Of a stretch of 64,000 bases of DNA, positions 35,329 to 44,559 are shown piece by piece; the first letter of the stretch is position 1, and each line of letters begins with the position of its first letter. The translations under genes were made by a program, and so were the position numbers. The notes under the pieces were generated by a model. It ran no database searches, was not told where the DNA came from, and worked only from the letters and a program-made list of their open reading frames with translations. This DNA is from Eubacterium sp. AF16-48. GTDB lineage: Bacteria > Bacillota > Clostridia > Lachnospirales > Lachnospiraceae. Location: NCBI RefSeq assembly GCF_003479405.1, contig NZ_QUHB01000009.1, positions 45,790 to 109,789 of the forward strand. Reading direction: 5' to 3'.

Positions 35329-35380
35329 AAAGGGAGTTAAAACCAAACAGCTAAATAACTGTTAATGTTCTAACTCCCTT
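35329..35380 (-). terminator. Terminator of the SRP RNA gene
   Basis: AAGGGAGTTA / TAACTCCCTT with an inner AACAG...CTGTT stem, followed by TTTGTGTG on the minus strand, just past the SRP RNA 3' end. Confidence 0.85.
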
Positions 35381-35400
35381 ATATGTTTTATTTTATTAAT

Positions 35401-35661
35401 CCGTGCGGTTTGCTTTGTGAATATCCCATAAGCGTTACCTTTACAGTTAACTCGGTCCAGGCACCCTCATGTCACACGAGATGATCTGCTTAGTGCTGCT
35501 CCATTCCTGACCTGACACGGTTCACAGGACCCCGTTGCATAAGACCCGGACGTCAACATCACTTATAAAGGGCAGCCCTACAAGATATACCCGACACAAA
35601 CCATCACCCCTGCTATAGCGGATTGCAGGTTCAGGGCGCCGCTACCTCCCCGGCTGCACGG
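35401..35661 (-). ncRNA. ffs: Signal recognition particle RNA, large bacterial type
   Basis: About 261 bases on the minus strand. Ends pair as CCGTGC / GCACGG. The 5' Alu-type part contains GCCGGGGAGGTAGCGG and CCTGAACCTGCAATCCGC. The S-domain tip reads GTCAGGTCAGGAATGGAGCA, the conserved Ffh-binding loop. Size and Alu domain match the B. subtilis scRNA class rather than the short 4.5S RNA. The exact ends are estimated from the terminal pairing. Confidence 0.93.
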
Positions 35662-35695
35662 AAGTGTTATAACAAATTCATTTGTCAGAAATACA

Positions 35696-35724
35696 GTATA
35701 ACCCAATGACTTTTTCTTTGTCAA
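35696..35724 (-). promoter_or_regulatory. SRP RNA promoter
   Basis: Minus-strand TTGACA (35719-35724) and TTATAC (35696-35701) with a 17-base spacer, immediately after the tadA stop codon. Initiation would be about 28 bases before the mature 5' end, implying processing. Confidence 0.75.
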
Positions 35725-36174
35725 CTATGATTTTCTAAGATTTCTAAAAAAATCCTTTAAAAGGCTGCTGCATTCTTCTTCTAATATGCCCTTTTCAATC
35801 TCTACCTGATGGTTAAATTTGTCCACCTGCAACAGATTCATAATAGAGCCTGCACATCCTGCCTTTGGATTCATGCATCCTATATATACTTTTTTTATTC
35901 TTGCCTGAACTATGGCTCCTGCACACATCTGGCACGGCTCAGTGGTAACATACATCTCACAATCATCAAGCCTCCAGTCATCAAGCTTTTTACTGGCCTT
36001 TTTTATGGCATTTAACTCGGCATGGCTTAAAGTATTTTTGTCAACCATTCTTCTGTTATAGCCTCTGCCTATTATTTTATCCTTATATACAATAACGCAT
36101 CCTATAGGTACCTCACCAATATCCCATGCCTTTTTTGCCTGCTTTATTGCCTCTCTCATGTACTTTTCTTTCAT
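35725..36174 (-). CDS. tadA: tRNA-specific adenosine deaminase
   Basis: 149 residues of the cytidine/deoxycytidylate deaminase fold. HAELNAI supplies the zinc His and catalytic Glu, and PCQMCAGAI the two zinc Cys. It converts A34 to inosine in tRNA-Arg(ACG). The N-terminus MREAIKQAKKAWDIGEVPIG is typical. The first ATG (36174) has only a weak ribosome binding site, and MREAIKQ at 36159 is an alternative start. It lies directly upstream of the SRP RNA, an arrangement seen in many Firmicutes. Confidence 0.95.
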   Translation of the reverse strand: MKEKYMREAIKQAKKAWDIGEVPIGCVIVYKDKIIGRGYNRRMVDKNTLSHAELNAIKKASKKLDDWRLDDCEMYVTTEPCQMCAGAIVQARIKKVYIGCMNPKAGCAGSIMNLLQVDKFNHQVEIEKGILEEECSSLLKDFFRNLRKS

Positions 36175-36216
36175 CTTAATATTCCATCTGATATTTTATA
36201 TAAACTTTTAACATAT

Positions 36217-36606
36217 TTATCCCACATATCTTACCTGATAACCGGCTCTTTTGCCTTCCTCCATATCAGCCCTGAATTCTCCACCTTCGTACTCATTACT
36301 AAATATGTATATTCCTGCTATTTCCTCCATGGAAAATCCGTTTTGTTCTAATTCATTCTTATCTACCTTTATGGTGTACATGGAATTTTCCACCACAGGA
36401 TTTAAGGAACCAATTTTGTATCCCTTCTTACTTCCATAACGGTATAAGTAAATATTAACAAACTCTGCAAGATATCCCTTTGGTATTTTTAAAGTAAGAT
36501 TAAATTTACAGGTAGTGTCCTTTTCCTTACATTCCACAAATCCTACATTCCTTACTTTTCTTCCGTTTACATAATAATAAATATACAATAACTTCCTATT
36601 ATTCAT
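36217..36606 (-). CDS. Conserved hypothetical 129-residue protein
   Basis: A small, beta-rich soluble protein without signal peptide: LLYIYYYVNGRKVRNVGFVE, then LTLKIPKGYLAEFVNIYLYR, then a Gly/Glu-rich end GGEFRADMEEGKRAGYQVRY. I do not recognise the family. It starts ATG 36606 with GGAGTGAGG upstream, and that site is inside a strong inverted repeat (36606-36645), so translation may be controlled by RNA folding. It lies between the GH18 lipoprotein and tadA on the same strand. Nothing in it suggests an enzyme. Confidence 0.7.
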   Translation of the reverse strand: MNNRKLLYIYYYVNGRKVRNVGFVECKEKDTTCKFNLTLKIPKGYLAEFVNIYLYRYGSKKGYKIGSLNPVVENSMYTIKVDKNELEQNGFSMEEIAGIYIFSNEYEGGEFRADMEEGKRAGYQVRYVG

Positions 36607-36645
36607 TTTTGCCTCACTCCTTCACTGAATTATATGAGGCAAAAA
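36606..36645 (-). promoter_or_regulatory. Hairpin overlapping the ribosome binding site of the 129-residue gene
   Basis: Perfect 11-bp inverted repeat TTTTTGCCTCA / TGAGGCAAAAA spaced by 18 bases. The 3' arm holds the GTGAGG ribosome binding site and reaches the ATG. It may terminate GH18 transcription, hide the site, or both. Confidence 0.55.
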
Positions 36646-36660
36646 TGTAAATTATAACTA

Positions 36661-38439
36661 TTATTTAAAATATTCTGAAATTGTTTTCCAGATGCCGTCC
36701 TCTTCCTGACCTAATGACCAGTAAGCAGCTCCTCCTAATTTGTACTTATTCATTAATTCCAGCCTTGACTTAACTGATGTTTCATCCTCAAGCCAAATCA
36801 TGAAAGTACTGCTTCCCTTTGTATACGTTACAAAATTCTGTCCTGTAGTTTCGTCAAAAGCCGGCTTAACTCCTGCAGCCTTGTATTCTTTCTTTGCGGC
36901 ATTCATTCCAACAGCCTTGCTTGATAAATAATAATTTCCATTTGCTGCATCTTCAATAAGCTTTCCTGAACCATCTGCATTGCCATCCTCTTCACTTTTT
37001 GTTTCCCAGATTCTTGTATAAAACGGCATTCCATTTATTACTCTGTCAGAATTTCCTGTTTCTTCCAAAGTATCTTTAATTGAATTTTGTGCATAAGACA
37101 TAGATGACACTGAACCTGCCTCATCACTTGCAGAAGTATGTTCATCATAATTCATTATAATCAAATAATCCACTAATTTAATCTGCTGCTTTCTGTCATA
37201 ATAGGCACTCCATTTAGATGGTGCATAATTATCTACCGAAAGAACTTTTTTAGCAGCCCTACACTCAATGGATAATTCCCTAAGGAACTGAAGATAGTCA
37301 TCAATAATCTCTTCTGTTATATATTCAAAGTCAATATTAACGCCGTCTAGTTCATAACTGTCTGCAAAATACATTATATTGTTAATAAATTTCTTTCTAA
37401 GAGCAGTTGATGTTAATACCTTCTTTGTAAGTTTCCTGTCTGTAAAGTCATTAACTAACGCCCACACCTGCATTCCCTTTTTATGGGCTTTTTCCACATA
37501 ATTTAAATCTGCAAGGGATGACAGATTTCCGTTTTTATCCACCAATGAAAACCATGTAGGGGAAATAACATTTACCCCTTTAACATTTGCTGTCAGTTCA
37601 TCAAAGTTGTTATTGGCATTCTGATTATATATCTGATTCCATGCCAGACTCACCTTTGTATCTAATGTTACATGAGTGTATGTATCATCGTCATTTTTAA
37701 ATGAAACCTCCTGAGTTCCACTATCATTTAACTCCGATACGGGAATGTATCCGATATAGCCGTTTTCTGTTCGTACTTTATCCCAGTTCTTGCCACTTTC
37801 TATAACCGTAACCTTTGTTCCCTTTGAAATTTCTTTTACTATAAGGTTCTGGTAATCACCTTTAGTACGCATTTCAATATTACTGTCAGTAGTCATTATA
37901 TTTTTCTTTCCACTTTTATATGTAATACTTAAAATAGCCGGTGCATCACCTTCTGCCTTAGTTAATTTATAATTAATATCTACAAACTTTTTAACGGTTT
38001 CTATATTTATATAGCATTTTTTATTTTCTTTAATGCAGGTTGTATAATTAACCTTTTCCTTGTCTATAACATTTTCATTAAGAGGCATTTCATAGGAAGT
38101 TGTTGCGTTGGTAAACATTAAACTCCCATTGCTTTTATCATAGTAAAATCTTGGGTCTATATTGTCTTTAACCATATCAATGCTTACAAATACATCTGCA
38201 TCCTTCATAATTCCGTACTGTTCGCTATATTTATCCTCTAATGCAACTGCCACTACACTGTCACCGCTTTTGGTAGTGTAATTAACATCCTTGCCATTGT
38301 CATCTTCATAGGTAAGTCCCATATACCATTTTAAATCCACTTTTCCATCATTAGTCTTTCTAAACATATCACATCCTGATAAAACAAACGCTGAAATCAC
38401 TAATGCGGTAAGTGCAATATATCTTACGTTTTTTCTCAC
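36661..38439 (-). CDS. GH18-family lipoprotein with SH3 domain (YaaH/YdhD-like glycosidase)
   Basis: 592 residues. A lipoprotein signal peptide ends LVISAFVLSGC (lipid-modified Cys ~23). A region similar to copper amine oxidase N-like or envelope-binding domains follows. Residues ~185-240 form a bacterial SH3 domain (GTKVTVIESGKNWDKVRTEN). Residues ~265-592 form a GH18 barrel with the catalytic motif LDGVNIDFEYI and the late barrel motif LGGAAYWSLGQE. Relatives such as YaaH/SleL cleave N-acetylglucosamine bonds in peptidoglycan or cortex. The intact Asp-x-Asp-x-Glu series implies activity. It should sit on the outer face of the membrane. Starts ATG 38439 with GAGGA upstream. Its own intergenic region faces mecA. 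Confidence 0.9.
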   Translation of the reverse strand: MRKNVRYIALTALVISAFVLSGCDMFRKTNDGKVDLKWYMGLTYEDDNGKDVNYTTKSGDSVVAVALEDKYSEQYGIMKDADVFVSIDMVKDNIDPRFYYDKSNGSLMFTNATTSYEMPLNENVIDKEKVNYTTCIKENKKCYINIETVKKFVDINYKLTKAEGDAPAILSITYKSGKKNIMTTDSNIEMRTKGDYQNLIVKEISKGTKVTVIESGKNWDKVRTENGYIGYIPVSELNDSGTQEVSFKNDDDTYTHVTLDTKVSLAWNQIYNQNANNNFDELTANVKGVNVISPTWFSLVDKNGNLSSLADLNYVEKAHKKGMQVWALVNDFTDRKLTKKVLTSTALRKKFINNIMYFADSYELDGVNIDFEYITEEIIDDYLQFLRELSIECRAAKKVLSVDNYAPSKWSAYYDRKQQIKLVDYLIIMNYDEHTSASDEAGSVSSMSYAQNSIKDTLEETGNSDRVINGMPFYTRIWETKSEEDGNADGSGKLIEDAANGNYYLSSKAVGMNAAKKEYKAAGVKPAFDETTGQNFVTYTKGSSTFMIWLEDETSVKSRLELMNKYKLGGAAYWSLGQEEDGIWKTISEYFK

Positions 38440-38979
38440 TGTAATTCCTCCTTATAATAAATGTAATGCCCCTACCTTTAATCAGAGGCATTTCGTCGGA
38501 AATGTCCCATAAATGGAACATAACACTTTTATCATACCATAAATAAAAAAGACTGCATACAGTATTTTCCCTTACATATGAAAACTTCTGCACTATAATA
38601 GTACAGAAGTCTACATTCATGGGGAAACCATAAACTTTCTTGTGAAATACTAATTTTAGTTATTGTTATGCTATGTTTCCGTATTATTCATTTAACCTTA
38701 AACCGATTATATCATATTGTTTATATATTGCAACCTATTTTTTGTAACAGCTATGCCTGTGGATTCGAGCTGGGATGGCTGAGCTGTAACTGTATCGCAT
38801 GGCTAAGCTGTTACCATTTTTAAAAATTTTGTCATACTTTGTACATTTTTACAGTATATATATTGTACTTGTAAGATATTGCTAACCTAAAATCTTTACA
38901 CTTTTAGGTTTATTGGATATACTAGTATCATAAATGTTTTTGTATTATAACGAATCTATTCGAATGAGAGGTGATTTTT
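38440..38979. other. 540-base divergent intergenic region with structured elements
   Basis: No convincing gene. It holds the promoters of the GH18 gene and mecA. GTAACAGCTATGCC (38744-38757) can pair with GGCTAAGCTGTTAC (38801-38814), enclosing repeated gagctg motifs, then a T-rich run. AACCTAAAA / TTTTAGGTT (38884-38892, 38902-38910) is a perfect 9-bp hairpin about 70 bases before the mecA start. These may be a small RNA terminator or mecA leader structures. Confidence 0.5.
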
Positions 38980-39756
38980 ATGAAAATTGAAAAAATCAAT
39001 GACAATCAGATTCGCTGTACCTTAACCAGGGAGGACCTTGAGGATCGTGACATTACAATAAGTGAGTTGGCATACGGTTCCATGAAGATTAAAGAACTTT
39101 TTCAGGACATGATGCGTCAGGCAAATGATGATTTTGGTTTTGATGTTAGTAACATTCCGTTAATGGTAGAAGCCACACCGATTCCTTCTGATGGTATTGT
39201 TCTGGTTATAACTAAGGTTCCTAATCAGGATGAGGATGGTCATCACTATCCTTCATTGTTTTCCAACGGTTTTCCTGAGGAATTAAAGGAAAAAATTAAG
39301 GAAAGCTTATATGCACATTTTGGTGATGCAGGGGTTGAACTTGATGATTTTGATGAAATAATAGAGGATTCTTTAGATGACTACGATGACGAAGCTCCTT
39401 TAGATGAGGAATCTTCTTTAGATAAAGATAATAATCAGCCTAAATTAGAGGAATATTCAGTCCATCTTCTTTCTTCTTATGATGATTTGAATGTTTTAAT
39501 TGATTTAGCAGGAATTTTAAATGATGAATTTTCAGGTGAAAGTTCCCTATATAAGTCTCCTTTAGATGGCAGATATTATCTTAACGTTCTTTTTACTTCA
39601 AAAGACGAATTTTTTGTAGCAAGGGCCAGAGGACTTATTTCAGAATACGGCAGGACCGAAGATGTGACGGCTTTTAAACCGGCATATCTTAATGAGCATT
39701 ATGAAGTAATTATTGCAGATCATGCTGTTGAGAAGCTGGCTTCTATTGCCTATTAA
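38980..39756 (+). CDS. mecA: Adaptor protein MecA
   Basis: 258 residues. The N-terminal domain MKIEKINDNQIRCTLTREDL recognises targets. A long acidic linker (~residues 95-165, DDFDEIIEDSLDDYDDEAP) joins it to the C-terminal ClpC-binding domain (YSVHLLSSYDDLNVLIDLAG, YLNVLFTSKDEFFVARARGL). MecA delivers substrates to the ClpCP protease and helps assemble ClpC. The start is ATG 38980 with AGAGGTGA upstream; a longer frame from GTG 38971 overlaps that site. It is a single-gene transcript, rightward among leftward genes, ending in a bidirectional terminator. Confidence 0.93.
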   Translation: MKIEKINDNQIRCTLTREDLEDRDITISELAYGSMKIKELFQDMMRQANDDFGFDVSNIPLMVEATPIPSDGIVLVITKVPNQDEDGHHYPSLFSNGFPEELKEKIKESLYAHFGDAGVELDDFDEIIEDSLDDYDDEAPLDEESSLDKDNNQPKLEEYSVHLLSSYDDLNVLIDLAGILNDEFSGESSLYKSPLDGRYYLNVLFTSKDEFFVARARGLISEYGRTEDVTAFKPAYLNEHYEVIIADHAVEKLASIAY

Positions 39757-39764
39757 TTATAACC

Positions 39765-39815
39765 AAAAATAACCGGGTTCTAACGATTTCAAATCGTTAA
39801 TGCCCGGTTATTTTT
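39765..39815. terminator. Bidirectional terminator between mecA and the RNA methyltransferase gene
   Basis: AAAAATAACCGGG / CCCGGTTATTTTT outer stem with an inner AACGATT/AATCGTT stem. T-runs are on both strands, between convergent genes. Confidence 0.92.
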
Positions 39816-39833
39816 ATGTTAATTATATTTCAT

Positions 39834-40619
39834 CTATTGTATTTTGTCCCTGACAGCTTTTGCTTCATACATAAGAATTGCCGTGGCAATTGCTGCATTT
39901 AATGATTCCACCTTTCCTTCCATAGGTATCTTTATAAGTCTATCCGCCTTTTGTGACACTTCCTGACTAAGGCCCCTTGCCTCGTTGCCAATTAGCAGTG
40001 CAACATCCCTGTTAAACACACCGTTGTGGTACAAATCCCCCTTTAGATGTGCTGCGTAGGTTGTAATACCCCCTTGTTTTAACTTGTCTATGTCCTCCGG
40101 CAAATTATGGGAAATGGCAAAAGGAACCCTGAATATGGAACCCATAGTTGAACGTATTACCTTTGGGTTATATATATCTGCACAATCACTGCTCATTATT
40201 ATGCCTGAAATTCCTGCTCCCTCACCGGTTCTCACAATTGTTCCCAAATTTCCCGGATCCTGCAACCGGTCTAATACCACAATACAGCTGCCATTTTTAT
40301 TACGTTTTTCAATTATATCCTCTACGGTATATTTTTTTTGCTTTACTATGGCTAAAACTCCCTGCGGTGTAACAGTATCTGATATTTTTTTAAATATGTT
40401 ATCACTTACTATATTGTAGCTATAGCCTTTAAGACTGTCCTTGTTTTCTTTTTCAAAACTTTCTGAAACATAAATCTCTTTCAGTTCGTCCCTTGGGACC
40501 TCCAAAAACATCTTAATGCCTTCTACCGTAAACAACCCGGTGGATTTTCGCACTTTAGACTTTTCTTTAAGACTTATAATATTTTTTATATGAGCATTTG
40601 TAGCTGATGTAATTAGCAT
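39834..40619 (-). CDS. TrmH/SpoU-family RNA 2'-O-methyltransferase
   Basis: 261 residues. An N-terminal substrate-binding domain (SATNAHIKNIISLKEKSKVR) is followed by a SPOUT methyltransferase domain with all three motifs: LDRLQDPGNLGTIVRTGEGA, LLIGNEARGLSQEV and IPMEGKVESLNAAIATAI. It uses SAM to methylate a ribose in rRNA or tRNA; the exact target cannot be told from sequence. It follows dnaE by 18 bases on the same strand. Starts ATG 40619 after GGGAGATTAGG. Length and motifs are normal. Confidence 0.92.
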   Translation of the reverse strand: MLITSATNAHIKNIISLKEKSKVRKSTGLFTVEGIKMFLEVPRDELKEIYVSESFEKENKDSLKGYSYNIVSDNIFKKISDTVTPQGVLAIVKQKKYTVEDIIEKRNKNGSCIVVLDRLQDPGNLGTIVRTGEGAGISGIIMSSDCADIYNPKVIRSTMGSIFRVPFAISHNLPEDIDKLKQGGITTYAAHLKGDLYHNGVFNRDVALLIGNEARGLSQEVSQKADRLIKIPMEGKVESLNAAIATAILMYEAKAVRDKIQ

Positions 40620-40637
40620 ATCCTAATCTCCCATTTT

Positions 40638-43600
40638 TTACTGAAGAAGCTTTACTAAATCCTCTCCGTAGATTTCCTTTAATTTTTCAACAAAATTCTT
40701 ATTGGCATCTACCCTGTACTGTGCCGGCATCATTTTTCTCTGACGCTCCTTCGCCAATGCTATCATAACTCTGTCATTTCCTTTATTTTCAGATAAAAGA
40801 CTGATTAACTTCTGTTCCCCGGCAATATAGGCTTCCTTATCCTTAAAGGCTATCCAAAGCTCTGACGGAACCTGAACAAACTCTTTTATTTCACTTGCCT
40901 TAACCTTTCCCGGAGCATTTTCCTGTATATCTGCCTCTCCTGTGATAAATATTTTTCTGCCTTCCATTAGAATTTCCCTATATTTATCAAATTCTCTTGG
41001 AAAAACAACGATTTCCACAGTTCCCACTAAATCTTCCAAAGTTAAAAACGCCATCTGTTCTCCACGCTTTGTGAATTTTCTCGTTACAGTGGTTATTATA
41101 CCTCCTACCGTAACCCGGCTTTTGTCCTTTATTTTATAACTTTCCCCTTCTTCAGGAACAGCAAAATCAAGACTCATATTTGTAATAACACGTTTCCACT
41201 TTTCTTCCATGTCAGATAGAGGATGACCACTGGCATATATTCCAATAACTTCCTTTTCAAATTCAAGCTTCTGGTCATTATCATATTCACCAACATTTGG
41301 CATTTGCATTTTGTAATTCTTTTTCTGGTCCTCATCGGCAATGTCAAACAATGACATTTGTCCCTGCATGGTATCTTTTTTATCCTGGTTTACACTGTCC
41401 ACAATCTGAACATAAACCATCATCATCTGCTTTCTCGTGGCACCAAATGAATCAAAGGCTCCCGCCTTAATGAAATTTTCAATGGCTCTTTTATTTACTC
41501 CAAGAGGTGCTGTCCTTGAAATGAAATCTTCAAGGTCTTTATATATTCCACGAGCCTCTCTTTCAGCTACTATATTGTCGATAACAGCTTTTCCTACATT
41601 TTTTATTGCTGTAAGACCATATCTGATACTGTCTCCTTTAGCTGAAAATCCGCTTTCACCTTCATTTATGTCCGGTGGCAAAATTTTTATTCCCATGGAG
41701 CGACAGGAATATACATATTCTGCTACCTTGTCAGTCATATCCATAACTGACGACAACATCGCTGCCATAAATTCAGCAGTATAATAATATTTAAGGTACG
41801 CTGTCTGGTATGTAACCACAGCATATGCCGCAGCATGGGACTTGTTAAAGGCATACTGGGCAAAATCCGTCATTTCGTCGTATATTTTATTGGCAATTGA
41901 CTCGCTTATTCCATTGTTTACACATCCCTTGATGTTTTCTGGCTCGTCACCGTAAACAAAAACCTTTCGCTCCTTTGCCATAACATCCGCTTTTTTCTTT
42001 GACATTGCTCTTCTTAACAAATCGCTTCGTCCCAGAGAAAATCCTGCCAGGTCACGGACTATCTGCATTACCTGTTCCTGATAAACGATACATCCGTAGG
42101 TTGGCTCTAATATACTCTCAAGTTGAGGACAATCGTAGGTTACGCTGTCTGCATTATTTTTTCCCTCAATATATTTTGGAATGAAATCCATCGGTCCCGG
42201 TCTGTACAAAGAAATTCCCGCTATAATATCTTCAAGGCTTTCAGGTTTTAATTCCTTCATGAAGCTTTTCATTCCGCTGCTTTCTAGCTGGAATATTCCT
42301 TCTGTATTTCCGGTACCAATATAGTGAAGTACATTTTTATCTGAATAATCTATTTTGTTTAAATCAATATCAAGACCTCTGTTTTTCTTAATGAATCTTA
42401 GGGCATTTTGTATAACCGTAAGGTTTCTAAGACCTAAAAAGTCCATTTTCAAAAGTCCCAGTTCCTCTAATGTTGTCATTATGTACTGGGTAGTTATGGA
42501 GCCGTCTGAGGCTCTGGACAAAGGTACATATTCATCTACCGGCTTTCCGCAAATAACAACCCCCGCCGCATGCATGGATGCGTGTCTTGGGAGTCCCTCA
42601 AGTCTTTTTGACATATCAATAAGATACTTTACATCCGAATCCCCTTCATATAAATCCCTTAATTCCTTGCTTTGCTTTAATGCTATATCAAGAGTCATAT
42701 GGAGATCATTTGGTATCATTTTGGCAATGGCATCTGCCTGGGCATAAGGCATATCAAGTACCCTGGCCACATCACGTATTACTCCCTTTGCCTTCAGTGT
42801 TCCAAAGGTTACAATCTGTGCCACATGGTCTTTTCCATATTTTCTTCCTACATAATCAATAACTTCCTGTCTTCTTTCAATACAGAAGTCCACGTCAATA
42901 TCAGGCATGGAAACTCTTTCAGGATTAAGGAATCGCTCAAAAATCAGATTATATCTCATTGGCTCTATATCTGTAATCTCAAGGCAATAAGACACAATGC
43001 TTCCTGCTGCAGAGCCTCTTCCCGGGCCTACGGCAATTCCGCTGGATTTTGCAAAATGAATAAAATCCCATACAATAAGGAAATATTCAATGTAACCCAT
43101 ACTTTTTATTGTATTAAGTTCATAATTAAGTCTGTCTTCTAATTCTTCCCTGGAAAGCTTACAGTTTTCGTCCTTTTCACCTTTAAACGCCGGATATCTT
43201 TTATGTAAACCATTTTCACATAATTCCTTTAAATATGTCCATGATGTATACCCCTTTGGAACAGGGAAACTTGGGATTTTAGTTACTCCAAATTCAAAGG
43301 TTACATTACAACGCTTAGCTATTTTTTCTGTATTTTCCAAAGCCTGAGGAGCATACTTAAATAAATCCGCCATTTCCTCAGGAGATTTTAAATAGTATTG
43401 TCCCCCTTCATATCTCATTCTGTCTTCATCAGACTTCTTTTTTCCTGTCTGAATACACAATAAAATATCGTGGGCTTCCACATCATCTGCATAAGTGTAA
43501 TGAACGTCATTGGTACATACTAAGTCCACTCCCAATTCATCACTTAATCTTAAAAGCTGCTGATTAACAGTTTTTTGTTCCGGAATACCATGATCCTGTA

Positions 43601-44123
43601 ATTCCAAAAAATAATTATCCTTACCAAATATATCTAAGTATCTAAGTGCTGCCTCTTTTCCTGCCTGATAATCCCCTCTTGCAAGAAATCTCTGGACTTC
43701 TCCTGCAAGACAGGCACTAAGGCATATAATTCCTTCGTGAAACTCCCTTAATACTTCATAATCTACTCTGGGCTTATAGTAAAAACCATCTACAAATCCC
43801 TTAGATACTATTTTGCATAAATTAGCATATCCTTTATTATTTTCTGCAAGCAAAATAAGGTGATAGTACCTGTCCTCACCTGCATTTGCTTCTTTATCAA
43901 ATCTTGAACCGGGAGCTACATACACCTCACAACCTATTATGGGTTTTATGCCGTTAGCCAATGCCGCACGGTAAAAATCTATTGCCCCATACATTACGCC
44001 ATGGTCTGTAATGGCAAGACTATCCATTCCCAATTCTTTAGCTCTCTTAGTTATTTCTTTTATTTTACTTGAACCGTCTAACAAACTAAACTCTGTATGG
44101 ACGTGTAAATGTGTAAAACTCAT
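40638..44123 (-). CDS. dnaE: DNA polymerase III subunit alpha, DnaE type
   Basis: 1161 residues. The N-terminal PHP domain starts MSFTHLHVHTEFSLLDGSS and includes AITDHGVMYGA. The polymerase core has GPGRGSAAGSIVSYCL and the metal-binding PDIDVDFCIERR. The helix-hairpin-helix and OB-fold regions follow (VGGIITTVTRKFTKRGEQMA). This is the DnaE rather than the PolC type: no internal proofreading exonuclease domain and N-terminal PHP. In Firmicutes it typically works with PolC on the lagging strand. The start is ATG 44123 (AGCAGG upstream); a longer frame reaches 44153. The downstream RNA methyltransferase gene is probably co-transcribed. Confidence 0.97.
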   Translation of the reverse strand: MSFTHLHVHTEFSLLDGSSKIKEITKRAKELGMDSLAITDHGVMYGAIDFYRAALANGIKPIIGCEVYVAPGSRFDKEANAGEDRYYHLILLAENNKGYANLCKIVSKGFVDGFYYKPRVDYEVLREFHEGIICLSACLAGEVQRFLARGDYQAGKEAALRYLDIFGKDNYFLELQDHGIPEQKTVNQQLLRLSDELGVDLVCTNDVHYTYADDVEAHDILLCIQTGKKKSDEDRMRYEGGQYYLKSPEEMADLFKYAPQALENTEKIAKRCNVTFEFGVTKIPSFPVPKGYTSWTYLKELCENGLHKRYPAFKGEKDENCKLSREELEDRLNYELNTIKSMGYIEYFLIVWDFIHFAKSSGIAVGPGRGSAAGSIVSYCLEITDIEPMRYNLIFERFLNPERVSMPDIDVDFCIERRQEVIDYVGRKYGKDHVAQIVTFGTLKAKGVIRDVARVLDMPYAQADAIAKMIPNDLHMTLDIALKQSKELRDLYEGDSDVKYLIDMSKRLEGLPRHASMHAAGVVICGKPVDEYVPLSRASDGSITTQYIMTTLEELGLLKMDFLGLRNLTVIQNALRFIKKNRGLDIDLNKIDYSDKNVLHYIGTGNTEGIFQLESSGMKSFMKELKPESLEDIIAGISLYRPGPMDFIPKYIEGKNNADSVTYDCPQLESILEPTYGCIVYQEQVMQIVRDLAGFSLGRSDLLRRAMSKKKADVMAKERKVFVYGDEPENIKGCVNNGISESIANKIYDEMTDFAQYAFNKSHAAAYAVVTYQTAYLKYYYTAEFMAAMLSSVMDMTDKVAEYVYSCRSMGIKILPPDINEGESGFSAKGDSIRYGLTAIKNVGKAVIDNIVAEREARGIYKDLEDFISRTAPLGVNKRAIENFIKAGAFDSFGATRKQMMMVYVQIVDSVNQDKKDTMQGQMSLFDIADEDQKKNYKMQMPNVGEYDNDQKLEFEKEVIGIYASGHPLSDMEEKWKRVITNMSLDFAVPEEGESYKIKDKSRVTVGGIITTVTRKFTKRGEQMAFLTLEDLVGTVEIVVFPREFDKYREILMEGRKIFITGEADIQENAPGKVKASEIKEFVQVPSELWIAFKDKEAYIAGEQKLISLLSENKGNDRVMIALAKERQRKMMPAQYRVDANKNFVEKLKEIYGEDLVKLLQ

Positions 44124-44263
44124 ATATACCTGCTTTCCTGTCTTTATGCCCATGCATATTTTCTACACCGTCAATTCTAAATACAAGTATAACACAGTTT
44201 CCCTTCCATTTGGTTATAAAATTCTTAGGTTCATATTTCCGCTTTTTTATAATAATTACTGCA

Positions 44264-44303
44264 TTTTAAAACCCCAGGCCTTAAAAGACCCGGGGTTTTA
44301 AAA
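44264..44303. terminator. Hairpin upstream of dnaE
   Basis: TTTTAAAACCCC / GGGGTTTTAAAA, a 12-bp stem enclosing AGGCCTTAAAAGACCC. It lies between dnaE and the HPr-like gene. It may terminate residual transcription or structure the dnaE leader; no long U-tract follows on the minus strand. The rest of 44304-44485 is AT-rich with no gene. Confidence 0.55.
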
Positions 44304-44491
44304 AATTATATAGAGAAAAACATTCAAAGATAGTTAATATGCTAATAATATTTTTTTTGCTTTTCATTTGTTAGTATTAGTATCTTATTTTTCACATATT
44401 TTTTCAAGTGTCCATTTTTTTGTATATTCTGTTATTTTTTAGTTTTCCTGATATAACAACATCATTACTCCCCTTTTGTCCATGATAAAAA

Positions 44492-44533
44492 GAACCGGCT
44501 CCATAGTTGACTTTATCAACCCTAAGCCGGCTC
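44492..44533 (-). terminator. Terminator after the Crh-like gene
   Basis: The minus strand reads GAGCCGGCTTAGGGTTGA / TCAACTATGGAGCCGGTTC, then TTTTTATC. It is a strong end to the uvrC-to-crh gene run. Confidence 0.9.
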
Positions 44534-44559
44534 GTTTTATTTTACTCTAATTTAATTTC

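Noticed and set aside
35056..35346. Minus-strand 96-codon open frame
   Set aside because: Out of frame with the coiled-coil remnant and overlapping the SRP RNA terminator; its composition is not protein-like.
41999..43142. Several plus-strand open frames in dnaE
   Set aside because: Antisense to a full-length, motif-complete dnaE; no ribosome binding sites.
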